Shown: one piece after another, positions 47,321 through 59,150 of the stretch | How positions within the stretch are numbered: position 1 is the first letter of the stretch | How the letters are laid out: every line of letters starts with the position of its first letter | Source of the DNA: Rhyacophila brunnea | Lineage: Eukaryota > Arthropoda > Insecta > Trichoptera > Rhyacophilidae | Direction: 5' to 3' | NCBI GenBank assembly: GCA_022495005.1 | Contig: JAGYXB010001050.1 | Coordinates: 124,001-188,000 of the forward strand | Length of the DNA: 64,000 bases | Notes under the pieces: model-generated | Databases searched by the model: none | Seen by the model: only the letters and a program-made list of their open reading frames with translations | What the model was told of the DNA's origin: nothing | Program-made: the position numbers and the translations under genes

Positions 47321-48569
47321 TACAATTTTTTTTTGATCGTTTAAGCTAGTCAAGTCAAGTTTATATGATTCAACAGAAAATTTAAAAACGTTTATAAAAA
47401 AAGCTCTTTTTATCTTGTAATTATTTACTTTGAATTGATTGGTTTCATTTTTAACGTAGGGGATGCTCAGAATAAGTTAGTGTTTTGGGACCCCATCTAC
47501 TTTAACCCACCACTGGCTTATAACATTTAGATCTTTACAGATGACTGAACAGGTGGGTATACGACTAGCGTTCAAGACATTAATTTAATAATTTTCTCAC
47601 GTAATATTAAATTTATCTCTTGAGTTGGATTATTGGGAATTAGTTTACAGTTAACGCTTCGCTGAATTTGGGTCATACAATTTATTGCGGACAATATTAA
47701 TTTTAGGAAGTAGGATAGCACTATAATTCATGATTATGTGCTTTACGTAGAATTCATTGTGTTCACTAGAAAGTGTTAAATTGATTAGATCCGCCATTTA
47801 AATATTATTTTATTATAAACCGGAAAATAGTAATCACATCGAAAAAATTGACACTCATTTCATTATTCAGTATATTATCAAAATAACGTTATAAATTTAT
47901 AATATAATGTATATTACAATGAATGTTTTATTAGTTGTAATATATTATATATACCAATTTACCGTGAGGTTACATTTTCCATAGTTTTAACACGAAAAAA
48001 TCGTATCGGGGGGGGCGCCGAGCGAGAGAAAAAGTTGGAGTGAGTTTCATGAAATACTGTCCGCAGTAGCAACCGTAACAATAATCACATTGCCCCTGCC
48101 TAATCTTCCAGTCAAAATTATGAATAGTTAAATTGATTGCGAAGGCAGTGGCGGGTTTAGGGACGTGGAGATACGAAAAAAAATTGAATACCAAAAATCT
48201 CAACATTTAACTGAACATGATTATTATTGAAGATCACAGCGACGGTACATAATAATATTAATGGCTTATTTTATTGTGTACAAGTACATATCTGAGAGGT
48301 TATGCTGTTAATTGCAAGGATTTGTTGTACCTAGGGTAATAATAATTTATACTCAATCTGTGAGAAATACACATCATTTAAAGATTTTGGTAAATTTAAT
48401 AATTGTATGACTGGTTTGAACTTTTTAGAGGCCCCCTTTAAAACTCCTGGCGATTTTGCGTCATTTATACCTTCTTCCTTACGACTCTTGGTTGTTGGTA
48501 ATCTGGTTGCCGGAAACCGGTTGATAGTGCGTAAGGTAAGGGGTCTTATTATATATGAATGTATTTTAA

Positions 48570-48930
48570 ACATTGCCCCATCCTGAAGCGGGCCCCCATA
48601 CCTATCGCTAAGGTCAAAAGCAGTGTGATTCTCACACGTAGTGTTTTCCATATGGTATTCGAGGTAAAATTAAGGGTATTCAGTGTATTTTTTTGTATTT
48701 TTGAATAGTACATCCATTTGAATTATATAGTAGTTGAGTGTTGTCAACAAAAATAAAAAATTGCAACGCACAACCACGTATTTTAAAATGTTACTATTCA
48801 TAAACTGAGCGACTTTTTTTTTACTATTAGAGAAAATTTGTGATGTGTGTTTGTCTCACTTATCTGGTCAACCCACAACGACCCCAGGCTAGACCCTTGT
48901 CAGCCCACCTTTGTGGGGGCCATGATTTTA
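48570..48930. mobile_element. GC-rich-ended repeat, copy 2
   Basis: A diverged relative of 37485-37930: CCCCCATACCTATCGCTAAG, GAGGTAAAATTAAGGGTATT, ATTTGTGATGTGTGTTTGTC and TTTGTGGGGGCCATGAT appear in the same order. Confidence 0.55.
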
Positions 48931-49839
48931 AATCGTGTAATCAATAATTGAGACAACTACTCTTAGCTTCAATGTTATTGATGCTTAGTAAATTTGTTAT
49001 TCGTACATTGTTGTTACCTTTGAGGTGAAGGTGAATCGATAAAAACAGAATCCCTGTATCATTTGACAAAACCTACCGTAGGTTCCAATACCTGCTGGTA
49101 ATGGCATTCAAATGTATTCATTTGGATGCAATTTTAAAATAAATGAATTCAGTTCAAAGATCTTTTCGCGAGATTGCTTTGTGTCTATTGCATTCTCATC
49201 TACCTCTATCTTGTTTGTGTATTTTTCGTGACAATGAAATCTGTCCGGTGAATTCATTGACACTGTTAATTAAGCAGCCCTCCATTGCAATAAAAAACAA
49301 ACTAACAATTAACGGTAAATCACCAGCCATGACAGAGAATTCGAAATCGATTAAAAATAAATTTGTACAATCACCGTTTTTTTTTAAACTTTGAACATTC
49401 CATAATTTGAATATTTATAGAATAGTAGATTCATCATCGATTCGAAACAGAAGAGAGATAGAAAATGACACAGTTTAATTGAATTTTCTTTAAAATCATG
49501 AAATGCAAATATTATTTTTTTAAATCAGCTAAGGTCAGATAGTAATAAATATATTTTTAATTATTATTGATGGGTTTCAACTATTCTATACGTATACGAC
49601 ATTTAAACGATACGTATGAAGGCGTTTATTCGACCCTCAGTCAATACAATTAATTGTTATTATGTTATTATTGAAATCAAAAGTTATGCAAGAGTTTTTT
49701 ATGATAAAAAAAATCCTAATTTATCTCGTAATCTATAGGTAGTAATTAATAAATGATTCGAATATCAGCTGTATATCTGCCTATTTCCATTTTTAAGGTT
49801 AACTAAAAAACTACCGGACAAATGTTGATGAAACTTGAA

Positions 49840-50320
49840 CAACTTGAAAACAGAACATGATAAAACAGAACAACCAGGGGAAAAATAAAACATTCATTTT
49901 TGTCGTATCTATTTATTAATTAAATACTAATAAAACTAAAGCGTATAAACAAAATATATACAATCACTGCACGTCGGCCATTCGGCGTAAAAACCTCAAT
50001 TTATATGCTTGATTTTGATAATCATGCACAACTCCACAGAATTATTATCATTATTTTTTATTGAACATATTAAATTGATTAAGACGAGATATAAATCTAG
50101 CTAGCCGGCAACACCGAGTTGAGTCCCGTTTAAGTGAGGCTTTCTAGCAACTTTTGTTATTAAAAGTCTTTACAACATAATGATATGACAATTTCTATAT
50201 TAAATATTATATTTTTCCTGAATGGGTCATATTTATCGCTGTTCTGTTTTGTCACTGTCCTGTTTTTTCATGTTCTGTTTTGTCACCGTTGTGTTTGTCC
50301 ATGTTCTGTTTATTTATGGA
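49840..50320. repeat. Inverted minisatellite-like repeat (ATGTTCTGTTTTGTCAC)
   Basis: On the right (about 50239-50315) the unit TGTTCTGTTTTGTCAC repeats about four times with variation. On the left (about 49845-49872) the inverse AACAGAACATGATAAAACAG appears. The two arms lie about 370 bases apart and could fold back. Confidence 0.6.
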
Positions 50321-52020
50321 ACCGTTAATATATACCCCCTTTGTTGCGATTTAAAGTACTCCTTTCCGACTACTTTCCAGTATTCTACGATATAAACTTT
50401 TAGGGAACATAGGGGAAAAAATCATATTGTATAAATTTATTGTAATGAATTAACATGAGTAAACAAATAATTATGAATGTATGTAACGTACGTATACTGT
50501 TTCATGTTTTATTTGCTCTACTTAAGGGCCCTCCACTCATTGAGAAATTTAGGCTACGTGACAAGTCACCACTGACTGTTTAACACGTTAATAGAGTGGT
50601 GGTGCAATGAGTTTTCTCTCTCATATTGTGAAAAATATGCATCATTCTTTTCTGTTGGTATTTCCGTTTATCTTCATCAAATAGGCATTCTTTCCTGCTG
50701 CCAAATTAAGATTAAATTATATAAGTAGGGGAACCGTAGCGACTGAGATACATTTCTAATTCTGGATACTTCATGAAGAAATAGGCGACGTCATCCAGCA
50801 GAGTTTATAAAATGCTTTCTACCTACTAAGTAACTACTAGCACATCTTCGTCAATCTATGGGTACCTACCTACTGTTTGAGAAAACACGATGGTAAAGTT
50901 ATAGATTAAATAAATACCTACTAGGATATTTTTTAAACAGCTCTTTTAATGTATTTTTTTACGAACCGGAGCTTTAGATAATTTTCAAACATAATAATAC
51001 CATAGTTATCTAAAGTTATGTCTATTTTATAAAAAATAAGTGTGTTATATGTTGTGTTAAACGGCCTATTTAGGTCAGATGGTGAAATTATTTTTTCCAC
51101 GAGACGAAGCGATAATTTTGCCGCTCCGGTGCACTCTGATCCATTTCGACCCCTGATTTTAAAGCAATGTAACGTTCTGCAGTTTTTGAAATTGTTACTT
51201 TAACAAATAGCTACACAAAAATAAATATAGTGCATCTAATGTATATTATGGTACTGCCAATACTGATGTTTAAATATCAAAATATTTGAATATTCATCAC
51301 ATATCATCACTCCATCATTACACGATTTACACGATCAGTATTACTGAGAATATTTTATAGTACTGAAAGTTATACTCATTGCGTACGGGTAGCTATTCTA
51401 ATAACTGAATCATATAATATTTCTAGATATCTACTAACATTTTTAATTATTTTTCATGGGTGCAATTGAGGATGATGTTCGATTTTTTAAAATCGAAAAG
51501 TAAAAATATTTACTGACGATTCCGATGTTGTAGTAATGTTATTTATGTTGCAGTCAGTCAGTGTCTTGTCGACAATTTTATATTATGGCGGAATGGTTTC
51601 ACGGTCAGTATGTCACGACGAAGGTCCGCGTTTCGACGCATCCTCACCAATACACCTTTCTCTCTCAATGGCAGGGCTGCGGACGGTTAATTTTCCAAAC
51701 GAAACAACGAAATTATATTATTAACATGCGCGGATTTATTTTAGAAGCACAAATTTATAAGAACATCATTATGAAAAACCTTATAAACACACCTGTTTAA
51801 AAGGAGTTTGAAAGAATGTGATTCGAACTTGGGTACATCATTTACAGAATTCTTTTATCTTTTAAAACTATAGATCCGTTTATGACTGCGAATTGTTTCT
51901 AGTAATTATTCTATCTGAGATACTCCCATTTTTTAAAGTTTAAATAATAATACCAATAAACAATTTTTAACAATTAATATTATTAAACACTATAAGTAAT
52001 ACGTGTATGCAATTTTTTTT

Positions 52021-52060
52021 CAACCATGTCCGATCCTAATAGGATCATATGGGCCTCCAC
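52021..52060 (-). mobile_element. SINE family A end fragment
   Basis: Forty bases (CAACCATGTCCGATCCTAAT, then AGGATCATATGGGCCTCCAC) match the 3' end of family A, then similarity stops. It is a truncated copy. Confidence 0.6.
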
Positions 52061-52430
52061 CGTGTGTGCAATAATATAAATAATAGATATTTCTCATTCA
52101 AACTAGGTTACCGTTTTCGGTATCGTAGGTTAGACGTCCATCTTTTCTACTTACGCTTCTAAGTATGGTTCTGCATTACGGTTTGATAAATTTTTGAGAT
52201 TTTCGAAAATTATATAATAGTTTCTATAATAAGAATCTTTTTGCACTCTGATCAGTTTTTTTCAATATTTTTTAATTTCCAAAAGTATAATATCTAGTTT
52301 AAAGTGGGTAGGTACCTAATCCCCAGAATTATTGCTCCATCCCGTGGTAAAATTAATTTCACCATCTGATTTACATAGGCCATATACTTATAAAATTTAA
52401 CATATTTATTTTAATACAATATACCTATAC

Positions 52431-52964
52431 CTACACATAAAATTAGATAACCATGTTAATATTTTCGTAAAATTATCGAGCGCTTCGGTTCATAAAAGTT
52501 TCCATTTCGGCCGTTGTATATTACTGATTCAGTATGTGAAAAAATGTCAATAAATTCTTCTGTAGTAGAAAAAAGTCATTATTTTTTTTAATGAGATTTA
52601 GGACACTGTAACCATCCTACTAGATTCTACAAGGTCTTATCTGGCCTTCAGAGTGATAAGGTGATGAAATAATAAACAAAATGTAATAATTAAGAATAAA
52701 GAAAAATCTGGATGAATAAAAATGATAATATTAGTTATATTAAATTACACAGATTGGTTATTAGTCGATATCTATTTCGGTTGTCACACCACTATCAAGA
52801 CTAGCCTTTTTATAAAAGCGTGAAAAAAATAGCTATCGAACAATACCTACACCAATATATAGAATTTAATATAGTTTAATAGGTTTACTGTTAATCATCA
52901 CACCATGAACGAACAAACGTATTGTTTCATATTTTCTATAGAATATTATTGTTTATGTCATTAA
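52431..52964. repeat. 534-base near-identical dispersed unit, copy 1
   Basis: This block, from CTACACATAAAATTAGATAA to TTTATGTCATTAA, recurs at 57117-57650 with the same length. By eye I count about two base differences. No ORF, TIR or tRNA-like head is evident. A strongly diverged relative follows at about 57726-58010. Confidence 0.85.
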
Positions 52965-52999
52965 ACATAGACAATCTTTGGTATATGTACTAAATACAT

Positions 53000-54160
53000 A
53001 TTACATTAGTATAACATCCACAAAATATACTTATGATGTTTACTATTAGTTACACAAGTTTTGTAGGAATCTCTATATATAATAAAATGAATAAGTATGT
53101 AGCTGTTCATCACTTTCCGTCGGAATCACCATTTTGTAGTTGTTTGGTATTTTAACTTGGTATGATGTCCAACTACTATATTTATTTTCATATGGATACA
53201 AATTTGATTAATAAATAAACAACTGTTTTAATGTTTGGTTGTTGTTTCATTATCTATTAATTTCAACATTACATGGCTTTATTATTTAATAGTTGTACGT
53301 CATTTTCGGACAAACACAGTATGCGAGGAACGATTATTCAATTGAGAGATTATTTGTAACCTGCTTGATTAAAAGGTTTGATATCGACTAATCATTACAT
53401 CTAATACAATGTAATATGATAAGTTCGAGCGACTAGTAGTTGTTATGTTGATAGATGTTACTATAAATATAAGTACTTACCTACTCACAAAAAAATTGGG
53501 ACGTGCATACATTAGATAAGTCGTAATAAACTTTACACGATAAAATAAAATCATTGTTTTTTACAAGCAAATAATTGTAAAATTCGGGGAATAAATTAAT
53601 ATACACTGTACTAACAACTCATTAAATTATTAAATTACTCATAAAAGAATGATCCTTTTAAAATAAGGTTAGGTATTATTTAAAAATGTAACATTTCAAC
53701 ACTTAGATATTTAATTTAAAAAATATAAATTCTGCAAATAATACATTGTGACCATGATTAAAAAAACAATATTTACTCATTTCGATAGCGCTATTTAAAT
53801 AAAGTGACACATAAAACAGAGATATTCCTTCATAATAATAATATGATTGTAAACAACTGCACTGCTGCCAATAGTCACAACATATTATTGATGTTGTTCA
53901 TCGTTTTGAAATTATCTGGTATAGGAAGTAGCAGTGAAGTCCCGTGGGGGTAGGCATGTCATGCGTTGCTTAGGTGGAGCAAATTGGTCGGCAAATTAAG
54001 GAATTAATACGTATTACCTATCATTACATTTTTTGAAAGCAGTGGCGTTTTTCTATTTAGCGGACGATGCGAACGCGGCACATCGGTTGAAAACACTGAT
54101 TGGTATGTAGTATGTATAGGTATAGTGCAATAAGTATAAGAACAACCGATCACAATGAAT
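53000..54160. other. Intergenic AT-rich DNA, no gene recognised
   Basis: No conserved ORF, RNA or repeat pair was recognised in this stretch. Confidence 0.4.
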
Positions 54161-54178
54161 GCTCATATTCAATATAAC

Positions 54179-54716
54179 TTTGGCAGGTCTCGTTGAAAAG
54201 GGACGAGGCCGTTGTAGAAGGTGCCCAGGAGTTGAGATGATATTTAGATTGGTGGTTGCTCTGATGAATTGAGGCGCGAGTTTTTATTGCAGTGTAAATA
54301 GTCAATACAAGAGTATGTTACAAGAGCTATGATACTGGTCCGAGGTCCGAGGCTCGGTGGATGAGATGCTGTGCATAGCGATGCGGATACTGAGATCTGG
54401 CTGACACGAATATTACTGATCGGACTGAGATTAAGATTGATACTATGACTCGTTATTATATACATGAATATTCGGTAAATTGCGAGAGTCATCGTTGATA
54501 TAGTTTGCAAGTAGGAAATCTGCTGACATCTGCATTATTGCAACTTCGAGCGTTTCGATGACCAAACCCGAGGCAGTCAAACCTCATCGAAGAATGCTAC
54601 GCGTGTAGAATATGCTGACTGTAGATTGGACGATTATACGATAGCTAAATGACTTGGTAATTCTTACATTGACGAAATAATGCTGACAACACCCGAGGTC
54701 CTTAGTTACAGAACAT
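54179..54716 (-). mobile_element. 538-base insertion with 11-base target duplication, solo-LTR-like
   Basis: TTCAATATAAC is present at both edges (54168-54178 and 54717-54727). Read on the minus strand, the insert starts ATGTTCTG and ends CTGCCAAA, so it nearly begins TG and ends CA. It contains CTGCAATAAAAACTCGC, a polyadenylation-like signal. This resembles a solo LTR, but an 11-base duplication is too long for typical LTR elements. It is more GC-rich than its surroundings. Class uncertain. Confidence 0.5.
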
Positions 54717-54879
54717 TTCAATATAACAGCCCTAACTATAATTATTATAAGTATTACAGACGTACAAACAGAAAAGATCGTACAATCGATTGATTGAGAT
54801 GATACATATTTTGTAGATATTATGTAAAAATGGTTTTAATATCTACTTACACCAACTAATTATATAAATAAATAATTAC

Positions 54880-55235
54880 CAGATGAAAAGAACTTTTCAT
54901 ATACCACGTTTTTAAATTTTCTGTTGAATCATATAAATTTGACAAAAACTTTTTATTGTACTTGATAGAAATACTGAATAAATATAGAATACTGAAATGT
55001 CATTTTAACATTTCATATTGATTTTCATAGTAACGCACGTATATATTAATAATTAAGTTGCTAGAACCCCCTTAGCAACCAACAATAATAACTTTCCATA
55101 CAAAACAGAATTAATTGAAAATGAATTCAATCCTGCTTAAAAATGGCTAAAAGTATTAAAAGAATGCATTGCCGTCGTGTTCTGATATATTCTAAAAGTT
55201 TCAAATGTCTAGCTAGCCGGGAAGTTAGTTAAAAA
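54880..55235 (-). repeat. Dispersed repeat R2, copy 2 (inverted)
   Basis: The complement of the R2 phrases appears in reverse order: CATAGTAACGCACGTATATA, AAAATGGCTAAAAGTATTAA, TCTAGCTAGCCGGGAAGTTA. It shows moderate divergence from the other two copies. Confidence 0.7.
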
Positions 55236-56009
55236 TCTTCAACCGTCCAATACAAATTTTGGAGAAACAAGAAAAAATATATACTGGACACACAAGAATA
55301 CGAGCTAATAAAAACGTGTTAAAAATATCATGCTTATTAAAATTATTGTAAGGCTGGACAATTCAATAATTCAAATAAAAATTAAAATTAAAATCTTTTA
55401 TAAATTTTATTTGCTCTGCAAAATTGAACCCACAATGTATTTAAGAGGAAACTAGGTTATTGGTTATCAACCTACAATTTTTTTTATCAAAGGAAGTAAG
55501 AGATATTTGAAGGAAGTGGCCAACAGTGTCCATGCCACACATTATACCGGTGTTTGCAGAATTTAGAAGGATTTTCCTATCTAACCTCACTATGTACGTA
55601 CCTTCAAATAACTGTCTAATTATGTTTATCACTAATCTTGCGGTTGTCTGAAATTGAGGTGAATATACTTACGCACATTGACACATGCATTTCATTCAAA
55701 TAAACTGTCAACTCATAAGTAATGATAGGTAATGTAATATTTAGATTACGCGTTATATTTCAATTTACTACAGAGAGATAAGAGTCGGGATTGTATTCCA
55801 AGGAGTGGAGTGGTAAATCATAATACATAATTTATTCACACACGGTCGAGATCCTGATGATCGTACGATCGTATGTATTTTATCAAGACTTAAACACTAT
55901 AAGATAATTATTTACAGACGGAGAATTAGAAGAATGGTTTCATATTTTATTCCAGCCTACAACGCGATGAAATGGCGACGGATAGATGATTGAAATCTGG
56001 TTAACTAAA

Positions 56010-56465
56010 GGTTCAAATAGACTATATGACGATCGGGCACATATGTTTCGCTAGATTTCAAAATCAGCCAAGTCCATAATAGATGAATAGGAGAAAAATA
56101 GCTTTTTGTTTTCTCAAATACATAGTCACAAGGGTGAAAGTTTATATTATTTCGAGTATAGAATATTTTAAATTAATAAATTCCACATTTTGATAATGCA
56201 AAAATGTTAGAAAGCAGTAGTTCCAAAATACCTAAAGGTGGACTTGGCTGATTTTGAAATGTAGCGACACATATATGGTAAGAGCGATTTAGTTTCTATG
56301 ATCATATTTATGCCATTCCGACATATTATACATACATATTGTATGACAGCTATGACATCGTATTTACACTCTGTGAAACCCTGTGACAAAGGACGCCAAC
56401 ATATGAAACGGGTTTTTCGGCATTTATATGACCGATCGTCATAGAGTCTATTTGAGCCATAATAT
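56010..56465. mobile_element. Large inverted repeat containing a smaller foldback element
   Basis: The outer arms are TTCAAATAGACTATATGACG plus ATCGG (about 56012) and, inverted at about 56428-56456, TCAAATAGACTCTATGACGA. Inside, GATTTCAAAATCAGCCAAGT (56054) faces ACTTGGCTGATTTTGAAAT (56241). The inner arms relate to the 944-1229 family. Confidence 0.6.
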
Positions 56466-56619
56466 TACTGTTCCCAGATGGTTAGTTAAAGGACCATGTC
56501 CTTATGCACTGTTCGTAGCAGCGTTGAGAACCGCGCGAAATTATAAATTTGCAAAAATTAACCGAATATGTTTAGATAAAATTAATCCCAAAAATACTAA
56601 TACACCAACCACCTCACAC

Positions 56620-56715
56620 CAGGGCTCGAAATGGACCGGAGTGCACGGAGCACCGTTCCAGTTCGTGAAATCGGTAAAATTATCGCTCCGTCTCGTGGAA
56701 AAAATAATTTAACCG
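56620..56715 (+). repeat. GGGCTCGAAATGGACCGGAG repeat, also at 36.3-36.4 and 51.06-51.16 kb
   Basis: CTCGAAATGGACCGGAGTGC, CACCGTTCCAGTTCGTGAAA and CTCCGTCTCGTGGAAAAAA occur here. The inverse arrangement occurs at about 36340-36420 (TTTTTCCACGAGACGAATTT..) and 51095-51160. It may be the terminal part of the larger element family that includes the 534-base unit, which also carries a TCGAGCG..CGGTTC block. Confidence 0.5.
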
Positions 56716-56731
56716 TGATTGGTCATAATAA

Positions 56732-57690
56732 TATGAGTCGCCTAGAGTCATAACTCACATTTTGCACTTTTGTCACCTTTGAGTTAAATATACCAAGTGA
56801 TTTTAAGGGCAATAATCTAAATAAAGAAAAATAGTTGGCTACCAAAAGTCACTTTAAACCATGTGAAAACTGTTGACTGTCGGTGTCATAACATTTTTCA
56901 ATTAATAATGTGAGTTCTGTCATCAAGGCCTTCCTATCCAATCAGGGAGCTCTATTTCCCATAGTGTGCTGTATCTGCAGCTGTAGGAGTATTATATATG
57001 TTTTAATAAAATAATGTAAATCGACTCACTCATTAATATTCAAGGGAGTTCAATACTTTTCTTCTAATTACAAAAAAACAGTGCTCCGGTAGTTCTGCGA
57101 TTATCTCAAAACTCAACTACACATAAAATTAGATAACCATGTTAATATTTTCGTAAAATTATCGAGCGCTTCGGTTCATAAAAGTTTCCATTTCGGCCGT
57201 TGTATATTACTGATTCAGTATGTGAAAAAATGTCAATAAATTCTTCTCTAGTAGAAAAAAGTCATTATTTTTTTTAATGAGATTTAGGACACTGTAACCA
57301 TCCTACTAGATTCTACAAGGTCTTATCTGGCCTTCAGAGTGATAAGGTGATGAAATAATAAACAAAATGTAATAATTAAGAATAAAGAAAAATCTGGATG
57401 AATAAAAATGATAATATTAGTTATATTAAATTACACAGATTGGTTATTAGTCGATATCTATTTCGGTTGTCACACCACTATCAAGACTAGCCTTTTTATA
57501 AAAGCGTGAAAAAAATAGCTATCGAACAATACCTACACCAATATATAGAATTTAATATAGTTTAATAGGTTTACTGTTAATCATCACACCATAAACGAAC
57601 AAACGTATTGTTTCATATTTTCTATAGAATATTATTGTTTATGTCATTAACCGATTTTTGGAATATGTGAGTTATGACTCTGAGAAACTC
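56732..57690. mobile_element. Foldback DNA element (TAGAGTCATAACTCACAT ends), copy 2, split by the 534-base unit
   Basis: It starts TGAGTCGCCTAGAGTCATAA and ends ATATGTGAGTTATGACTCTG then AGAAACTCAT, the inverted form. Colinear with 2205-3215 except that this copy lacks that copy's SINE and TTAA insertions and instead carries the 534-base unit at 57117-57650. Confidence 0.7.
57117..57650. repeat. 534-base near-identical dispersed unit, copy 2, inserted in a foldback element
   Basis: Same length and almost the same sequence as 52431-52964, in the same orientation. The foldback copy at 2205-3215 gives the uninterrupted site (TCTCAAAACT..GATTTTTGGAATATG). No clear target duplication is seen at the joins. 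Confidence 0.85.
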
Positions 57691-58284
57691 ATATAAAAAC
57701 AAATCTAACACACTAAGTTTTATAAAATACACATAAAATTTGATAACTAAGTACGAGTATGTTAATATCTTCAGAAAATTGTCGAGCGTTCCGGTTCGTT
57801 AAATTTTCCATTTCAAGCGCTGCCTCACGCGGATTGACGGTTGTTGGTAAGAGAACTCGTTAATTGAGTTAGCGATTACTTGGTAGAATTCCATTTAAAA
57901 AATTGATAATATGAGTGTAAAATTCTACATATTTGTTTATTGGTCGGTAACTATTCATCTGTCACATCATTATCAAAACAATTCTCATATGCGTAGATAG
58001 TCACCACTGTCACGAGTATTATTATAATTTATTATCATATTTGTCTTGAAAAAAAAACTCACATTTCTGTGATATTACATTTTTTTTAACATCTATGGTT
58101 TGTAACATTTTAATGAATACAGTATTAAATAATTAGTGACCGTTTTTGTGATATCTGAGTGATAACACTATATCACATTATGTTGGTTTTCCCCATTTAA
58201 AATAGTTAATGGTCATATTAAAGTATTTTTATGTTAAAATTATTTTATTATTTGCTATTTTTAATAAATAAACAAAGCTTATCG

Positions 58285-58700
58285 ATACTTTTTACAACGT
58301 TTTTATTAGGTCGTATTCTTATTTGTCCGGTGGTTGTTTATTCAGTACAAATCTTGCAATCGATTTTTAACTAACTTCCCGACTAGCTAGACATTTTTGA
58401 AACTTTTAGAATATATCAGAACACGATGCCAATTGCATTCTTTTAATACTTTTAGCCATCTTTAAGTAGAACTGAATTCATTTTCAGTTAATTCTGTTTT
58501 GTATAAAAAGTTATTTCGGAAGAAATCCGTATTCCAATCCACTATTATTGGTTGCTAGGGGTCTGCGGTCCTAGCATCTAAATTATTAATATATACGTTC
58601 GTTACTATGGAAATCAATATGAAATGTCAAAATGACATTGATTGATTGATGATTCATTCATTCATTGACACATGATTCAACAGAAAATTCAAAAAAGTTC
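58285..58700 (+). repeat. Dispersed repeat R2, copy 3
   Basis: ACAACGTTTTTATTAGGTCG, AACTAACTTCCCGACTAGCT and TCTGTTTTGTATAAAAAGTT follow the 46998-47320 copy closely, with a few small insertions (for example GGTGGTTGTTTATTC after TGTCC). Confidence 0.7.
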
Positions 58701-58865
58701 TTTTTATCTTGTTATTATTTTTTCATTACTTCGACGAAATACTTAAATACTATCTAGTCGTAATATAAAAGTTTATATCTCACACACAACTCTGACATAC
58801 TTCTATATTTCCATGATAGAGAGATCACTTATTAGGAAGAATACATATAATAATATACCTAGTAG

Positions 58866-59150
58866 TCCAAGTCGCGAAGGGTGGAAGTAGGCTGTTAAGG
58901 TCCGCCATAAATAGTGCACACTAAGCTTTGTCAGTCATGCGTATCTGTTGTCATTGCAATAATACTACAATTTACAGATGTTGTTGGTAAGTTTTTTAAA
59001 TTCAATTAAACCCTGTGAAAACCAAGCCATATTAGTTAATAGTAAAAAAATACTCGTCTATCTATAAAATATCTAAAATAATGAAATTAAATCATACATA
59101 ACTTTGGATATTATATAGATAGCATAATATTTGTTATTATTAGGCAGGGC
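58866..59150 (+). mobile_element. Foldback element of the AGTGCACAC family, partial copy
   Basis: GAAGGGTGGAAGTAGGCTGT, GCCATAAATAGTGCACACTA and TTTGTCAGTCATGCGTATCT form the left arm. The centre includes ATCTATAAAATATCTAAAAT. The right arm breaks off at AGGCAGGGCTTAA. Confidence 0.55.
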
